From assembly GCA_030066985.1 (NCBI GenBank), contig JASJAN010000002.1, positions 1 through 64,000 on the forward strand: a stretch of 64,000 nt of DNA, in the 5' to 3' direction. The translations under genes and the position numbers were made by a program. Position 1 is the first letter of the stretch; each line of letters opens with the position of its first letter. This document shows positions 1 to 9,464 of the stretch, piece by piece. The notes under the pieces are model-generated. The model saw only the letters and a list, made by a program, of their open reading frames with translations, searched no databases and was not told the DNA's origin. Source of the stretch: Desulfobacterales bacterium. GTDB lineage: Bacteria > Desulfobacterota > Desulfobacteria > Desulfobacterales > JAHEIW01.

Positions 1-501
1 CCCCCCGGCCTGGTCGTTGCCTTTGCATTGATTGGCTGGCATGTGCCCGGAGGCCTGGAATTAGCCGTTAAACCGGTCAAAGGCGGGCCACCGCTGCTGG
101 TGGTACCGCTGCAGCCAGGCGAGCGCTTTACCCTACACTATCATCATTCGGTGGAAAACGCCCCGATCTGGGAAGAACACAGCCTGGATGCCGAGGGGCG
201 TATTTTCATTGAAGAGGAGCGTTATTTGAAATTCGGCGCCGGCATGGGACGCATGCCCGGTGTGGGCCGCATGGTTAGGCGCGGCGACTATGAGGTCATC
301 GAAGATATGCACATGCCCACCGGTGACTTTATCCTGCGGGTGGGCAGCCCCGGGGTGGATCACACCGTGATCTGGCGCGGTCGTGAAAAAAACCTGTCGG
401 CAGTGGCACCGCACGTGGCGGTGCAGTTTGCAGCCCGACCGGTGAGCTGGCTGTATAGCCTGTGGCGCCGAATCTGGCCGCACCCGGCCACACCGCGGTA
501 A
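1..501 (+). CDS. DUF1850 domain protein, 5' end cut by window
   Basis: The frame is open from base 1, so the true start lies upstream. The first visible residues (PPGLVVAFALIGW) look like the end of a signal or membrane segment. The rest, about 155 residues, resembles the DUF1850 family: a conserved HHSVENAPIWE-like stretch followed by a beta-rich body. DUF1850 genes commonly sit next to TAXI-type TRAP transporter permeases, and the next gene is one, so an accessory role in that transporter is inferred. The biochemical function of the family is not known to me. A 231 bp palindromic repeat separates it from the permease gene. Confidence 0.75.
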   Translation, partial: PPGLVVAFALIGWHVPGGLELAVKPVKGGPPLLVVPLQPGERFTLHYHHSVENAPIWEEHSLDAEGRIFIEEERYLKFGAGMGRMPGVGRMVRRGDYEVIEDMHMPTGDFILRVGSPGVDHTVIWRGREKNLSAVAPHVAVQFAARPVSWLYSLWRRIWPHPATPR

Positions 502-520
502 GTATCTGAGTTTTATATTC

Positions 521-751
521 ACCGCAGAGACGCAGAGTTCGCAGAGTAAGTATTTTTTTCATTTGTCGCTGAGACGCCGACAAATGAAAACCACTCAACC
601 GCTTCGCGGCAAAACAATAAAGCTATTTAATATAGCTTGGTAAACAACGGAGCCCTTTATTCTTGCCGGAGGCAGATTTTTTTTGCTTTCCGTCCTCTCA
701 ACGGAAAGCAAAATTAAAAAATCATCTCTGCGGACTCTGCGTCTCTGCGGT
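521..751. repeat. Palindromic repeat, family A copy 1
   Basis: The ends are a perfect 17 bp inverted repeat: ACCGCAGAGACGCAGAG at 521-537 and its reverse complement at 735-751. Inside is a second hairpin (CTTTCCGT and ACGGAAAG around a CCTCTCA loop). A second copy lies at 31351-31625 with the same ends and the same inner hairpin. No coding potential was recognised. It fills most of the 502-815 gap. Confidence 0.85.
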
Positions 752-815
752 AAAAAAATTACATTTTTTATTTCGCGCGGCGGGTGGTGAAAAATCAATA
801 TAGCTGAATGCGACT

Positions 816-2741
816 ATGGACGAATCTAAAGCCACAGAAACGAATACCCCGACGGCCCGCATCATTGCCTGGTGTCTGACCGTTATCGGTGTGGGGCTTA
901 GCCTGTTTCAGCTGTACACCGCCGGGATGGTGGCCATGACCGCCATGCGGCATCGCTCTGTCTTTTTAACCTGCATTCTGGCATTGACCTTTTTAACCAA
1001 ACCCCTTTACAAAGGCGTCCGTAAAGATAAATTCAACTTTGCCATGCTCATCGATCTGATCTTGATCGCCATGGCAGTTTTCATCGGGCTGTACATTTTT
1101 ATCGATCTACAGGGTATTTTCGAACGCCAGGGGGAATGGAGCCCGTGGGATTTTCGAGTGGGGGTTGCCCTGGTATTGCTGGTGCTGGAGGCCACCCGCC
1201 GGGTGATCGGGCTGAACCTGACCGTCATTGCCATTATGTTTTTGCTGTTCGGCTATTTTGGCCCCTGGATGCCAGAGCTGATTGTCCACAAAGGCTACAG
1301 TGTTGAACGCATCGCCACCACCCTTTCGCTGACCACCGAGGGCATCTTCGGTCTGCCCCTGGGTGTTGCGTCCACTTTTGTTTTCATCTTTATCCTCTTC
1401 GGTGCATTTTTGGACAAAACCGGCGCCGGCAGCTTTTTTATCAACCTGTCTTATTCGGTAACCGGGCGCTTTTCGGGCGGGCCCGCCAAAACCGCTGTGG
1501 TGGCCAGCGGATTTATGGGCTCGGTGGCCGGCAGTGCCGTGGCCAACGTGGTGGCCACCGGCTCTTTTACGATCCCGATGATGAAAAAAATCGGCTACCG
1601 CAAACATGTAGCCGCCGCCGTGGAAGCCGCCGCCTCCACCGGTGGACAGCTGATGCCGCCGATTATGGGGGCCGGCGCCTTTCTGATGGCCGAATTTACT
1701 CAAACGCCTTATCTGGACATCATTAAAATAGCTTTCATTCCGGCGGTGCTTTACTTTTTTTCGGTGATTTTGTTTGTCCATTTTGAAGCCCAAAAACAGG
1801 GCATCTGGGGGCTTCCCAAAGACCAGCTACCAAATATTCTGCAGACCCTCAAAGACGGCATCCATTTCATTATCCCGGTGGCCATTTTGATCATCGTTCT
1901 AGTTATGAACTACAGCCCGATGATGGCCGGTTTCATCGCCATTTTAGCCGTCTATTTTACCGCCCTGCTGCGCAAAGGCTCCCGAATTTCTATTGGCACC
2001 CTGATCAAAACCCTGGAGCAGGGGGCCCGCAACGCAATTGTGGTGGCCGTGGCCTGCGCCGCCGCCGGTATCATTGTCGGTATTGTCAACTTGACCGGCA
2101 CCGGTCTGCGTTTTTCCTCGCTGGTGGTATCACTGTCCCAGGGAATTCCCCTGCTGGCCCTGCTGCTGGTGGCCCTGACCTCGCTTTTTCTGGGGATGGG
2201 GCTGCCCGTGACCGCTTCTTATATTGTGTTGATCATTCTGGCCGGCCCCGGGCTCATGGATCTGGGCATCCCGCTGCTCACCGCCCATATGGTGGTTTTC
2301 TGGTACAGCCAGGATGCCAACGTCACGCCTCCGGTGGCCCTGGAATCCTTTGCTGCATCCGGTATTGCCGGCTCAAGCCCGATGAAAACCGCCTTCACCT
2401 CATGGAAACTGGCCAAGGGATTGTATATTATTCCGATCATCATGGCCTACCACCCGCTGCTGCTGAACGGGCCCGCTCCCGAGGTCATCAAAACCGTTAT
2501 CTTTTCCATTTTATCGATCATTGCCTTTGTGGTCTGCATGGAGCGCTACTTTCTGACCCACCTGAACTGGCCGGAAACCATCCTGCAGGGCGCGGCTGCG
2601 CTTTTGCTCATCTGGGCCAATCCGCTTCTTAACTATATCGGCCTGGCGCTGTTCATCCTTCTGCTCATTTATCAATTGATCCGCAGAAAAAAATCCTCCA
2701 AATCATTATCCATACAGAAGCCATCTAACAAAAACGTTTAA
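816..2741 (+). CDS. TRAP transporter 4TM/12TM fused permease (TAXI type)
   Basis: At 641 residues this is a polytopic membrane protein with the length and composition of the fused small plus large TRAP permeases (4TM/12TM). The large-subunit part includes glycine-rich stretches such as GFMGSVAGSAVANVVATG and LGMGLPVTASYIVL, typical of DctM-like fused permeases. TRAP systems import organic acids using an ion gradient and a periplasmic binding protein. No binding protein gene is visible here; it may lie upstream of the window next to the DUF1850 gene. The substrate cannot be told from sequence. The ATG start has only a weak ribosome site. Confidence 0.9.
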   Translation: MDESKATETNTPTARIIAWCLTVIGVGLSLFQLYTAGMVAMTAMRHRSVFLTCILALTFLTKPLYKGVRKDKFNFAMLIDLILIAMAVFIGLYIFIDLQGIFERQGEWSPWDFRVGVALVLLVLEATRRVIGLNLTVIAIMFLLFGYFGPWMPELIVHKGYSVERIATTLSLTTEGIFGLPLGVASTFVFIFILFGAFLDKTGAGSFFINLSYSVTGRFSGGPAKTAVVASGFMGSVAGSAVANVVATGSFTIPMMKKIGYRKHVAAAVEAAASTGGQLMPPIMGAGAFLMAEFTQTPYLDIIKIAFIPAVLYFFSVILFVHFEAQKQGIWGLPKDQLPNILQTLKDGIHFIIPVAILIIVLVMNYSPMMAGFIAILAVYFTALLRKGSRISIGTLIKTLEQGARNAIVVAVACAAAGIIVGIVNLTGTGLRFSSLVVSLSQGIPLLALLLVALTSLFLGMGLPVTASYIVLIILAGPGLMDLGIPLLTAHMVVFWYSQDANVTPPVALESFAASGIAGSSPMKTAFTSWKLAKGLYIIPIIMAYHPLLLNGPAPEVIKTVIFSILSIIAFVVCMERYFLTHLNWPETILQGAAALLLIWANPLLNYIGLALFILLLIYQLIRRKKSSKSLSIQKPSNKNV

Positions 2742-2915
2742 TATCTCCCTTGGCCCATTGAACTGGTTAGGCCGACTTAACCGACACATTTTGTTCAATA
2801 AAATTGACGCCTTGTACACAAAATCAGACGGTTTTCTGACATTTAAACCTGGCAGCCGAGATCAAGTCTATATAACCTGCTGAAATTTCTTGGTTTAATT
2901 TTATCTGTGCCGTTC

Positions 2916-2931
2916 TGGAATGCTTCTTGCT
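2916..2931 (+). promoter_or_regulatory. Sigma-54-type promoter candidate
   Basis: TGG at 2916-2918 and TTGC at 2927-2930 (TGGAATGCTTCTTGCT) have the -24/-12 spacing: GG and GC are exactly 12 bp apart. A start near 2942 would give a short leader ahead of the VWA/OmpA gene at 3000. It is a single-site pattern match in a 240 bp gap, so a chance hit remains possible. No activator-binding site was identified. Confidence 0.45.
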
Positions 2932-2999
2932 GTATATGAGCCGTTAACTGAAATTTATATAAAAAAATCAACGATTAACATAATTTGGGAGGAAAAATG

Positions 3000-5864
3000 A
3001 TGAAGAACAAAATCGCCTTTCTGGTCGCCGGTCTTCTGCTGTTGTACTCGGCCAATTGCCTGGCGACAGAGCCAATTGAGGTCCTCACACCGAACCATGA
3101 AACCAAACTGACGCATCAGCCGGCCGGTGAAAACAGCCTGCTGATATCGGTGAAAGATGCCAACAACAACCCTATCAAAGGATTAATGCCCAAAGACTTT
3201 GTGATCAAAAGCGGCAAACGGGAGGCTCAGATCCAATCCATCGAATCGCTGGAAACCAGCGAATCCGTGCCGCTGAACATTGTAATGGTGGTGGACAATT
3301 CGTATTCCATGAGACAACGAAAGGCCATCAAACCATTGCTGGCGGCTTTGGATAAATTTTTTGACAGCCTGCGTCCGATGGACAATGTGTCCATCGTGAC
3401 GTTCAGCAAAAAAAGCGGCATGGATGTCAAGGCCTACTGGCTCCATACCCAAGCCGCCACCGCCAAGTCGATTCCGGAGCTAAAACAGTTTTTAAAAGAC
3501 GCCTTTGGCGATGGGCTGACCAGAACGACCTATCTGTATGAAGCCATGGTGGCCGGACTCAGCTTGATTCGCAAAATGCCCCCTGAAGAAAATAAATTTT
3601 TGGTGGTTTTTTCAGACGGCGAAGACCTCAACAGTAAATTTAAAAGCTTTGTGGTTGAATCCGAAGCCCACGACATCCGCAACCTGGAAGTTTTTGCGGT
3701 TGATTATATGCCCGGTCGAAAAATGGATAAGTTCCTGCAAGCGTTTGTTGAGAAACACAATGGGCAAATTTGGAAAGCCCATTCCGCATCGGAGCTGCTG
3801 CCGATCTTTCAATCCTTTTCCACCACCTTATTGCATCGCTATGTTGTCAATTACAAATTTTATCAGCCGCCCAGCGGCACTTTGAGTCTGCAGCCGGCTC
3901 AGCTAAATTTTGATATGCTAACCCTGCTGGATGGCTCTCCGGTGCTCAACCAGGTGTTTTTTAAAACCGGCAAAAGCGATATCTCCGACAACTATGTGCT
4001 TATAAAAGACCGTGCCCACACAGCGGCCTTTAATGAAAGCATACTGACCAACGCAACAGACCGTTACAAGAATGTGCTCAACATCGTCGGCCGGCAAATG
4101 ACCGCCGTACCAGAGGCGCAGATCAAAATTGTGGGCTGCAACTCGGATTCCGGCGTTGAGAAGGGCAACCTGGAACTTTCAAAAGCCCGGGCGGAATCGG
4201 TGAAAAGCTATCTTTCATCGGTCTGGGGCATCGACAGCTCCCGCATGACGGTCGAGGCCCGTAATTTGCCGGCACAGCCGGCACCGGCCGATAAGCTGGG
4301 CAGTCGGGCTGAAAACCAGCGCGTCGACATTATTTATGACTCCGGCGATATGCAGGCCATGGCCGCCAACCAGTTTATTGCCGAAAGCTCCAATCTAAGT
4401 GAGATAAAAATCCTGTCTCAGATTGAAGCCGAATACGGGATGGCGGACTGGGAGCTGGATATCCAGGGCGATCAGCAAACCATCAAGACCGTAAAAGGCG
4501 CCCAGTTGCTGGCGCCGGAGACCGCCCTTTCACTGGATGATATCGGCCGTGACAAGTTGGCCGCCTGCAGCACCCTGCAGGCGCGCATCAAGGTGACCGA
4601 CACCAATCAGGATACCTATGAAACCATGACCGCCACGTGTCCGGTTACAGTGACCCGCAGAGAGTTGATCCATGAACTGATTGGGCCGCCAAAAGGCACA
4701 GTGGCCCTTGAGCCCGCCAGGCTGACGATTGAAGAGGTCACCACCATCGACAGCTCACCACTGCTCAATTATGTCTTTTTTGAAACCGGTCAAAGCGACA
4801 TACCCGCCCGCTATGCAACCTTCAGCGGTCAGTCCGAGACCAAGTCGTTTAGCGAAAGCAAGTTAAAAGACACGATGGAAAAGTATACCCATACCCTTAA
4901 CATTATCGGGAAGCGCCTGCGCGACAACCCCGAAGCGCAGATCAAGATTGTGGGCTGCAACGCCCATCGGGATAAAGAATATAATCGCAAAGATCTGTCC
5001 CGCAGCCGCGCGGAATCTGTCAAGGCCTATTTAAAATACATCTGGGGCATCGAGTCTTCCCGCATGCAGCTTGAAGTGCGCAATCGACCCGCGGTGGCCA
5101 GCGCCAGCAGCGTGCCCGAGGGCCGCGCTGAAAACCAGCGCGTGGAAATCTATTCCGAATCCCCAGCCATCATGGACACCATCAAAAGCACCTATGTTGC
5201 CAAGATCAGCAACTCGGAACAATTGCAGGTCAAGCCCCAAATAGACAGCGGCTATGATCTGCAGCGCTGGAATGTGGCGCTGGTGGGCGATGGAACGCTG
5301 ATTGATTCGGCCTCGGGACAGGGCGATTTAATGTCCGCATACCAGTTTAACCTCAAAGAGCTGGGCTTGGGTAAAATCGGCACCTACGAGAATATCGGCG
5401 CCAACATTGAGGTCGAAGACCGCAAAGGCCGCGTTTATAAAACCCATGCCAGCACCAGCGTGCGCCTAATTAAACGCGAAGAGCGGTTGGCCAAAAAGGA
5501 AGGCTACAAAGTCATGGAAAAATACGCGCTGATTCTTTTTGAATTCAATCGCGCCGACATCAAAGAGCGCAACCGGGCTGTGCTGGATCGGATCATTGCC
5601 CGCATCAATGAAATTCCGACCGCCACAGTCTCTATCATGGGTCACAGCGATACCATCGGCAAAGAAGCCTATAACATCGATCTGTCCAAGCGGCGGGCCA
5701 AGGCGGCCTTTGAAATGATCATCGCCGGCGGCGGCATAAACAGCGGCAATATCTCTTATGACGGCGCCGGCCCGCACAACCCGTTGTTTGACAATGAGCT
5801 ACCGGAAGGCCGCGCGCTCAACCGCACGGTCACCGTCACACTCGAATACGAACGAAGCAACTAA
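3000..5864 (+). CDS. Periplasmic VWA protein with three OmpA-like domains
   Basis: The start is the second of two adjacent ATGs because GGAGG at 2988-2992 is then 7 bp away. An N-terminal signal peptide ends near CLA-TEP. Next comes a von Willebrand A domain (about residues 85-285) with a MIDAS-like DNSYSM. Three OmpA/MotB-like segments follow, each with the VFFxTG or ILFEFN strand, a G(C/H) turn and an arginine near the end. The first two are near-duplicates, sharing AQIKIVGCN, AESVK and RAENQRV. The third is closest to the classical peptidoglycan-binding form (SIMGHSDTIG, LSKRRA). A cell-wall-anchored adhesion or assembly scaffold is inferred. About 954 residues is unusually long for OmpA-type proteins. 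Confidence 0.8.
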   Translation: MKNKIAFLVAGLLLLYSANCLATEPIEVLTPNHETKLTHQPAGENSLLISVKDANNNPIKGLMPKDFVIKSGKREAQIQSIESLETSESVPLNIVMVVDNSYSMRQRKAIKPLLAALDKFFDSLRPMDNVSIVTFSKKSGMDVKAYWLHTQAATAKSIPELKQFLKDAFGDGLTRTTYLYEAMVAGLSLIRKMPPEENKFLVVFSDGEDLNSKFKSFVVESEAHDIRNLEVFAVDYMPGRKMDKFLQAFVEKHNGQIWKAHSASELLPIFQSFSTTLLHRYVVNYKFYQPPSGTLSLQPAQLNFDMLTLLDGSPVLNQVFFKTGKSDISDNYVLIKDRAHTAAFNESILTNATDRYKNVLNIVGRQMTAVPEAQIKIVGCNSDSGVEKGNLELSKARAESVKSYLSSVWGIDSSRMTVEARNLPAQPAPADKLGSRAENQRVDIIYDSGDMQAMAANQFIAESSNLSEIKILSQIEAEYGMADWELDIQGDQQTIKTVKGAQLLAPETALSLDDIGRDKLAACSTLQARIKVTDTNQDTYETMTATCPVTVTRRELIHELIGPPKGTVALEPARLTIEEVTTIDSSPLLNYVFFETGQSDIPARYATFSGQSETKSFSESKLKDTMEKYTHTLNIIGKRLRDNPEAQIKIVGCNAHRDKEYNRKDLSRSRAESVKAYLKYIWGIESSRMQLEVRNRPAVASASSVPEGRAENQRVEIYSESPAIMDTIKSTYVAKISNSEQLQVKPQIDSGYDLQRWNVALVGDGTLIDSASGQGDLMSAYQFNLKELGLGKIGTYENIGANIEVEDRKGRVYKTHASTSVRLIKREERLAKKEGYKVMEKYALILFEFNRADIKERNRAVLDRIIARINEIPTATVSIMGHSDTIGKEAYNIDLSKRRAKAAFEMIIAGGGINSGNISYDGAGPHNPLFDNELPEGRALNRTVTVTLEYERSN

Positions 5865-5883
5865 CCGCAAACCTCCCTTAAAC

Positions 5884-5928
5884 AAAGCGCCCGTTTTGAA
5901 CCGGCACTCGGTTCGAAACGGGCGCTTT
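5884..5928. terminator. Long hairpin terminator between convergent genes
   Basis: A 20 bp stem (5884-5903 with 5909-5928, one G-T pair) closes a GCACT loop. It lies just after the stop of the VWA/OmpA gene and upstream of the 3' end of the opposite-strand gene. The T-run is short, so it may work in both directions or act as an RNA 3' end stabiliser. Confidence 0.75.
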
Positions 5929-6000
5929 AGCTTGCCAATACTTCAACTATTTTATAACTTAAACATTGCGATCTTTGCTTGATGACAGTCTGCCTGAGGA

Positions 6001-6387
6001 TTATAAAAACTCTACTTTTTCAGTCGCTGATTTGACAACGAAAATTCGTTCATTGTTACCCTTCAGATCGGCCGGCGTTAAATAAAAACCCTGGCGATCC
6101 GGAGAATAGCCAAGGGTATAGCCGGTGATCTCCTCGCCATCGGAGAAACTAACTTTCATTTTTCGACCGCCGGCGGCAATTTCGTCAGCATAGTTATCCT
6201 TGTGCTCTTTGTTGCCTTCAAAATCCTTTACAAAAAATACGGCTTTTAGATCTTCCAGGTTAATTTCAAATATTTTCCCTTCAGCATCTTCCAGGTGAAA
6301 TTGATTTTTGTTGGGAAATAAGTCGTTGGTTTTGCCTTTCATGATGGTGTTGTCTTTGAATTTGACCACGACCTTATTGGGGGCCAT
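6001..6387 (-). CDS. Small beta-rich protein of DUF6982-like type
   Basis: 128 residues. It is built of two similar halves, each starting with a KV.FxDG(E/T)...G.T pattern (VVVKFKDNTIMKGKT and MKVSFSDGEEITGYT) and ending in an FxLxxxD/E segment. This resembles small conserved Desulfobacterota proteins of the DUF6982 type; that match is from memory and tentative. The ATG at 6387 is chosen because GGAGG sits 5 bp upstream. The longer GTG start would place that site inside the gene. It is probably cytoplasmic, as no signal peptide is seen. Function unknown. Confidence 0.65.
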   Translation of the reverse strand: MAPNKVVVKFKDNTIMKGKTNDLFPNKNQFHLEDAEGKIFEINLEDLKAVFFVKDFEGNKEHKDNYADEIAAGGRKMKVSFSDGEEITGYTLGYSPDRQGFYLTPADLKGNNERIFVVKSATEKVEFL

Positions 6388-6571
6388 TGCATCCTCCACT
6401 GAACAGTTAAGTCAAAATGATATATCGTTTGCCTGCGTCACTTTTTCAATGTAATTTCTATTTTAGCATATTTCCGGTTAAAAGGTGAATTTAAATGCTG
6501 GCAGATGCAAACCAGGAAAGGAAACGTATCGCATTTTATTTTAAGGAGGTAAGAATCGAAGAAGGAAAATT

Positions 6572-6903
6572 AAAAAGCGGGCTCAAGAAATAGCAGATCA
6601 ATTTATCAGGTTTGCCCGCTGAGTCCGCCTCCGGCGGATTGCGCCCGTAGGTATATAATGTAGAAAGATCTTATATAGAGTAAAAGCGGGCTTAAAAGTG
6701 TAGATAACGTTCCCCGCATGAATGCGGGATTTCACATCTGATCCATGCAAATTAAGGTGTTCAACAAAGCAAGGCGAAAACCGATTCAAAAGTGGAGTCC
6801 GCCTCCGGCGGATTAGTATTCAAGCATTTTGAAATCGGTTTTTAATCCGCCACGAATATTGGCGGACCATTGGGGGTTAAATGCATTTTTAAGCCCGCTT
6901 TTT
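6572..6903. repeat. Nested palindromic repeat region
   Basis: The outer ends are an inverted repeat (AAAAAGCGGGCT at 6572-6583 and its complement at 6892-6903). Inside are two copies of TCCGCCTCCGGCGGA (6624-6638 and 6798-6812). The second interrupts the loop of a family B palindrome core (about 6773-6842). The right end overlaps the stop of the neighbouring minus-strand gene. No gene is supported in 6400-6901. Confidence 0.7.
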
Positions 6904-7762
6904 AGTCGTGCTGGAGGATAAAATTAACTGCCTCATCCAAATCCGTTTGATCTTCCAGGGCCCTGGACACCCGCTCGGCCAGTTCACTTAATATTCTTCT
7001 CAAAGCCGTGGCCAGTTTGAGCGCATCAGCATCATTGTGAACATAAGATCCTTTGCTGATCGCCTGGTCCAGCAACGCGAGGGGATTGTAGCCATTAATT
7101 AAAAGGGCCTGCGGCATGGCATCGCTGATCAACGCCACCGCGTCTTTAAAGTGCTTTTCCTTCTTGGCTGATTTGAGCTTTTCGATTTTAGAGTCGGACG
7201 AACCGCTTCGACGCATCACCCGGATGATCTCATCAAAAATATGAACCTTTTGATTTCTAATCACCCTTTTATAATAGGCCAGCGCGCCGATACCCAGACC
7301 CTGAATTTCCGACCGGCGACCCATCAAGAACAAGTCCTTATTTTCTCCCAGGATAGAGATCACGCGGGGGGAAACTTTGGGCCCAAAGGGCGGCCATTCA
7401 CCGACTTTGATGGCTTCGCCTTCGTCATGGTCCGCATTCCAGCGCGCCATGATGGCAAATATTTTAGAATGGGTCCGGCAGTTGGCGCAGGAATAATGCA
7501 GAAAAATTCGGGACCACTTCTCGCTTAAAGGTAATTTTTTGGTCTGGTAGGAATCGAAAAACCGAACACCATTGCAAATGCTGTTGGGGCAATTCAGTTT
7601 TAGGCGTGGTTTAATTAAAATGGGCGTTGAATTGGGTGTTCGGCTGATCCCCAGATTAGAGATGATTTGGACTTCTCCGGGTGGGTAGTTGCTCAGAAAA
7701 TCTTCAAATTTGACCGATTCATTTCGGGCAAGAACTTGCTTTTCTGCAACGGCAGTATTCAT
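6902..7762 (-). CDS. Zinc-ribbon-containing protein of unknown function
   Basis: 286 residues from the ATG at 7762 (AAAGG 7 bp upstream; an ATG 8 codons earlier lacks a ribosome site). Two Cys pairs, CPNSIC and CANC about 36 residues apart (near residues 60-105), suggest a structural zinc ribbon. The C-terminal half is helical with a lysine-rich patch. No signal peptide or membrane segment is seen. I do not recognise the family. The neighbours are repeats on one side and an ABC binding protein on the other, which gives no functional clue. Confidence 0.6.
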   Translation of the reverse strand: MNTAVAEKQVLARNESVKFEDFLSNYPPGEVQIISNLGISRTPNSTPILIKPRLKLNCPNSICNGVRFFDSYQTKKLPLSEKWSRIFLHYSCANCRTHSKIFAIMARWNADHDEGEAIKVGEWPPFGPKVSPRVISILGENKDLFLMGRRSEIQGLGIGALAYYKRVIRNQKVHIFDEIIRVMRRSGSSDSKIEKLKSAKKEKHFKDAVALISDAMPQALLINGYNPLALLDQAISKGSYVHNDADALKLATALRRILSELAERVSRALEDQTDLDEAVNFILQHD

Positions 7763-7935
7763 GCTAAAGCCTTTATACAAAAGCACCTATGGAGTATCGA
7801 AAAATATTGAAACGCCAGTATTGTTTGGCGACTTAATATGATTACCCGAAGCATATAAGAAAGTCAAGTATTATAAATAGTTAGATCATTTTATCTCATA
7901 TAGTTTTCTACATTTCGACATATTAATTTAAATAG

Positions 7936-7965
7936 CAAAAAAGGGCGGCCATACGGCCGCCCCTT
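7936..7965 (-). terminator. Rho-independent terminator of the binding-protein gene
   Basis: The GC-rich stem GGGCGGCC and its complement close an ATAC loop. On the minus strand it is followed by a U-run (A-run at 7937-7942 on the plus strand). It lies 37 bp past the stop of the gene at 8002-8802. Confidence 0.85.
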
Positions 7966-8001
7966 ATCAAATGGATCATTTAAAATCAATCAGGCGCATT
8001 G

Positions 8002-8802
8002 TTATTTAAGATCTTTGATCCAGGCTGAATTTTGAAACCAGCGTTTATTGAGCAGCATCAGTTCACCACTGCCGTCGAGCATTTTCATATAGTTGGTCAA
8101 CCAGTTAATGAGCAATGTATCTTCTTTGACAGCGATCCCCAGGGGCTCAAAGGTAAGCCGCGACTGTCCGGCCACCAATCCTTTATCCTCATAACGGTAG
8201 GCCGTAAAGGCACAATACGGAAAGTCGGCGACGAGCACATCAATTTTATCCTCCATTAAAAAGCCCAAGGCTTCATCATAAGATTCGGCAAGCACCAGTT
8301 TGGCATCGGGAGCGGTCTTTTTAACAAAAGCCTCACTGGTCGAAGCTTTGAGGGCAACCACTTTAAATCGGGAATCGTTCAAACTGTCAGCCGCCTGCAA
8401 GGAGGCTATGGTTTTCGATTTGGTTAACATCCCTTTACCGGAAACGTAATAGGGGCCAATGAAAGCCACCTTTAAATTGCGTTTAGGCGTCATGGTCATA
8501 CTGGATATAATGATATCCACTTTATCTTTATGAAGCGCCGGAAGCAGCTTTGGAAACGGCATGGTCTTAAAACGCACTTTGACACCCATTCCGGCTGCGA
8601 TTCGGTTGGCGATATCGGCATCCAGGCCAATAATTTGACCATCCTTTGTCGTAGCGTTCAAAGGCGGTTGCGAGCCAGTTGTGCCAACGACCAACTCCCC
8701 TTTTTTCAAGATGCGGTCCATTACCTTTCCGGCCGGGGCGCTGGTAACACAGACAAATATCAGCACCGATACAAGTGCAGCTATGAAGATGGTCTTTCTC
8801 AT
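8002..8802 (-). CDS. Periplasmic amino-acid-type ABC binding protein
   Basis: 266 residues with a signal peptide (MRKTIFIAALVSVLIF to about SAPA-G). It has the SBP_bac_3 family pattern: LVVGTTGSQPPL, GLDADIANRIAAGMG, VDIIISSMTMTPKR. Members bind polar amino acids or related small molecules for ABC import, or act as sensor domains. No permease or ATPase gene is adjacent, so it is an orphan here. It has its own terminator and probably its own promoter. Ligand not predictable. Confidence 0.88.
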   Translation of the reverse strand: MRKTIFIAALVSVLIFVCVTSAPAGKVMDRILKKGELVVGTTGSQPPLNATTKDGQIIGLDADIANRIAAGMGVKVRFKTMPFPKLLPALHKDKVDIIISSMTMTPKRNLKVAFIGPYYVSGKGMLTKSKTIASLQAADSLNDSRFKVVALKASTSEAFVKKTAPDAKLVLAESYDEALGFLMEDKIDVLVADFPYCAFTAYRYEDKGLVAGQSRLTFEPLGIAVKEDTLLINWLTNYMKMLDGSGELMLLNKRWFQNSAWIKDLK

Positions 8803-8959
8803 GGGTGTTCTCCTCTCAGTTAGGTTATCCAGTTGAGCGCGTTAGAGATCGCAAAAGCCTCATCTTATTCTTTGACCGTCAAACGGGGCGATCCGCCAGA
8901 GGCGAACAAGCGGGTAACGGGTTCAACCCAAGAACTTTAGATGCCTTTTTAAATAGAAG

Positions 8960-9460
8960 TTAGTCTTTAAAGGTAAACCCTGTTAGATAATCTTCAAGTC
9001 CCTGGCGGGATTTCTTGGAAAGTTCGGTGCAGTCCGCTGGAACCTGAATGCCTTCTGCCAGGCGGGTGGCAAAGACCAGGCAGGTGCGCTGACCGCATTT
9101 GCGGCAATTGGTTTTGGGCAGCTGCCGCAGGATCTCAAGGACACCAGGCCGCGGTAATCCTTCGAAGCTCGGTTCGATGCCGTCTCGCGCTTCCCAGGCC
9201 GCATTGATCTCAGCCATCAGCCATTGTAATAACTTTTCGGCTTCGTCCGCGTCCTTGAGGGCATTGATAGCAATTTGACGCGCATGCAGCGTAATCAGGC
9301 GCCCCCGTGATTTTAAAATCAATGCCGGTGGATCGTTTAAGTATTCAAATCCGCCCAGAACGGTATTCAGATAAGGCAATACCAACGCGATATCCTGCTC
9401 CAGATCGGCAATGCAATGCAGGGATTCAAATTCCGGATTTTGCTCCGGCCTGAAAATCAC
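8960..9460 (-). CDS. (4Fe-4S) domain protein, CODH/ACS-like C-terminus
   Basis: 166 residues. The C-terminal 50 contain NCRKCGQRTC, FATRLAEG and a later ADC, the four-cysteine pattern of the small Fe-S domain also found in CODH/acetyl-CoA synthase gamma subunits. The N-terminal part is alpha/beta and unassigned. The start is GTG with AAAGG directly abutting, which is poor spacing. A CTG six codons upstream (giving LSGYKK) is an alternative but non-standard start. It is the last gene of a possible three-ORF unit with two tiny genes upstream. A redox or metal-linked role is inferred only from the domain. Confidence 0.7.
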   Translation of the reverse strand: MIFRPEQNPEFESLHCIADLEQDIALVLPYLNTVLGGFEYLNDPPALILKSRGRLITLHARQIAINALKDADEAEKLLQWLMAEINAAWEARDGIEPSFEGLPRPGVLEILRQLPKTNCRKCGQRTCLVFATRLAEGIQVPADCTELSKKSRQGLEDYLTGFTFKD

Positions 9461-9464
9461 CTTT

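Noticed and set aside
1107-1793. 228-codon minus-strand ORF inside the TRAP permease gene
   Set aside because: Antisense shadow; His/Gly/Lys-rich, low-complexity translation and no ribosome site.
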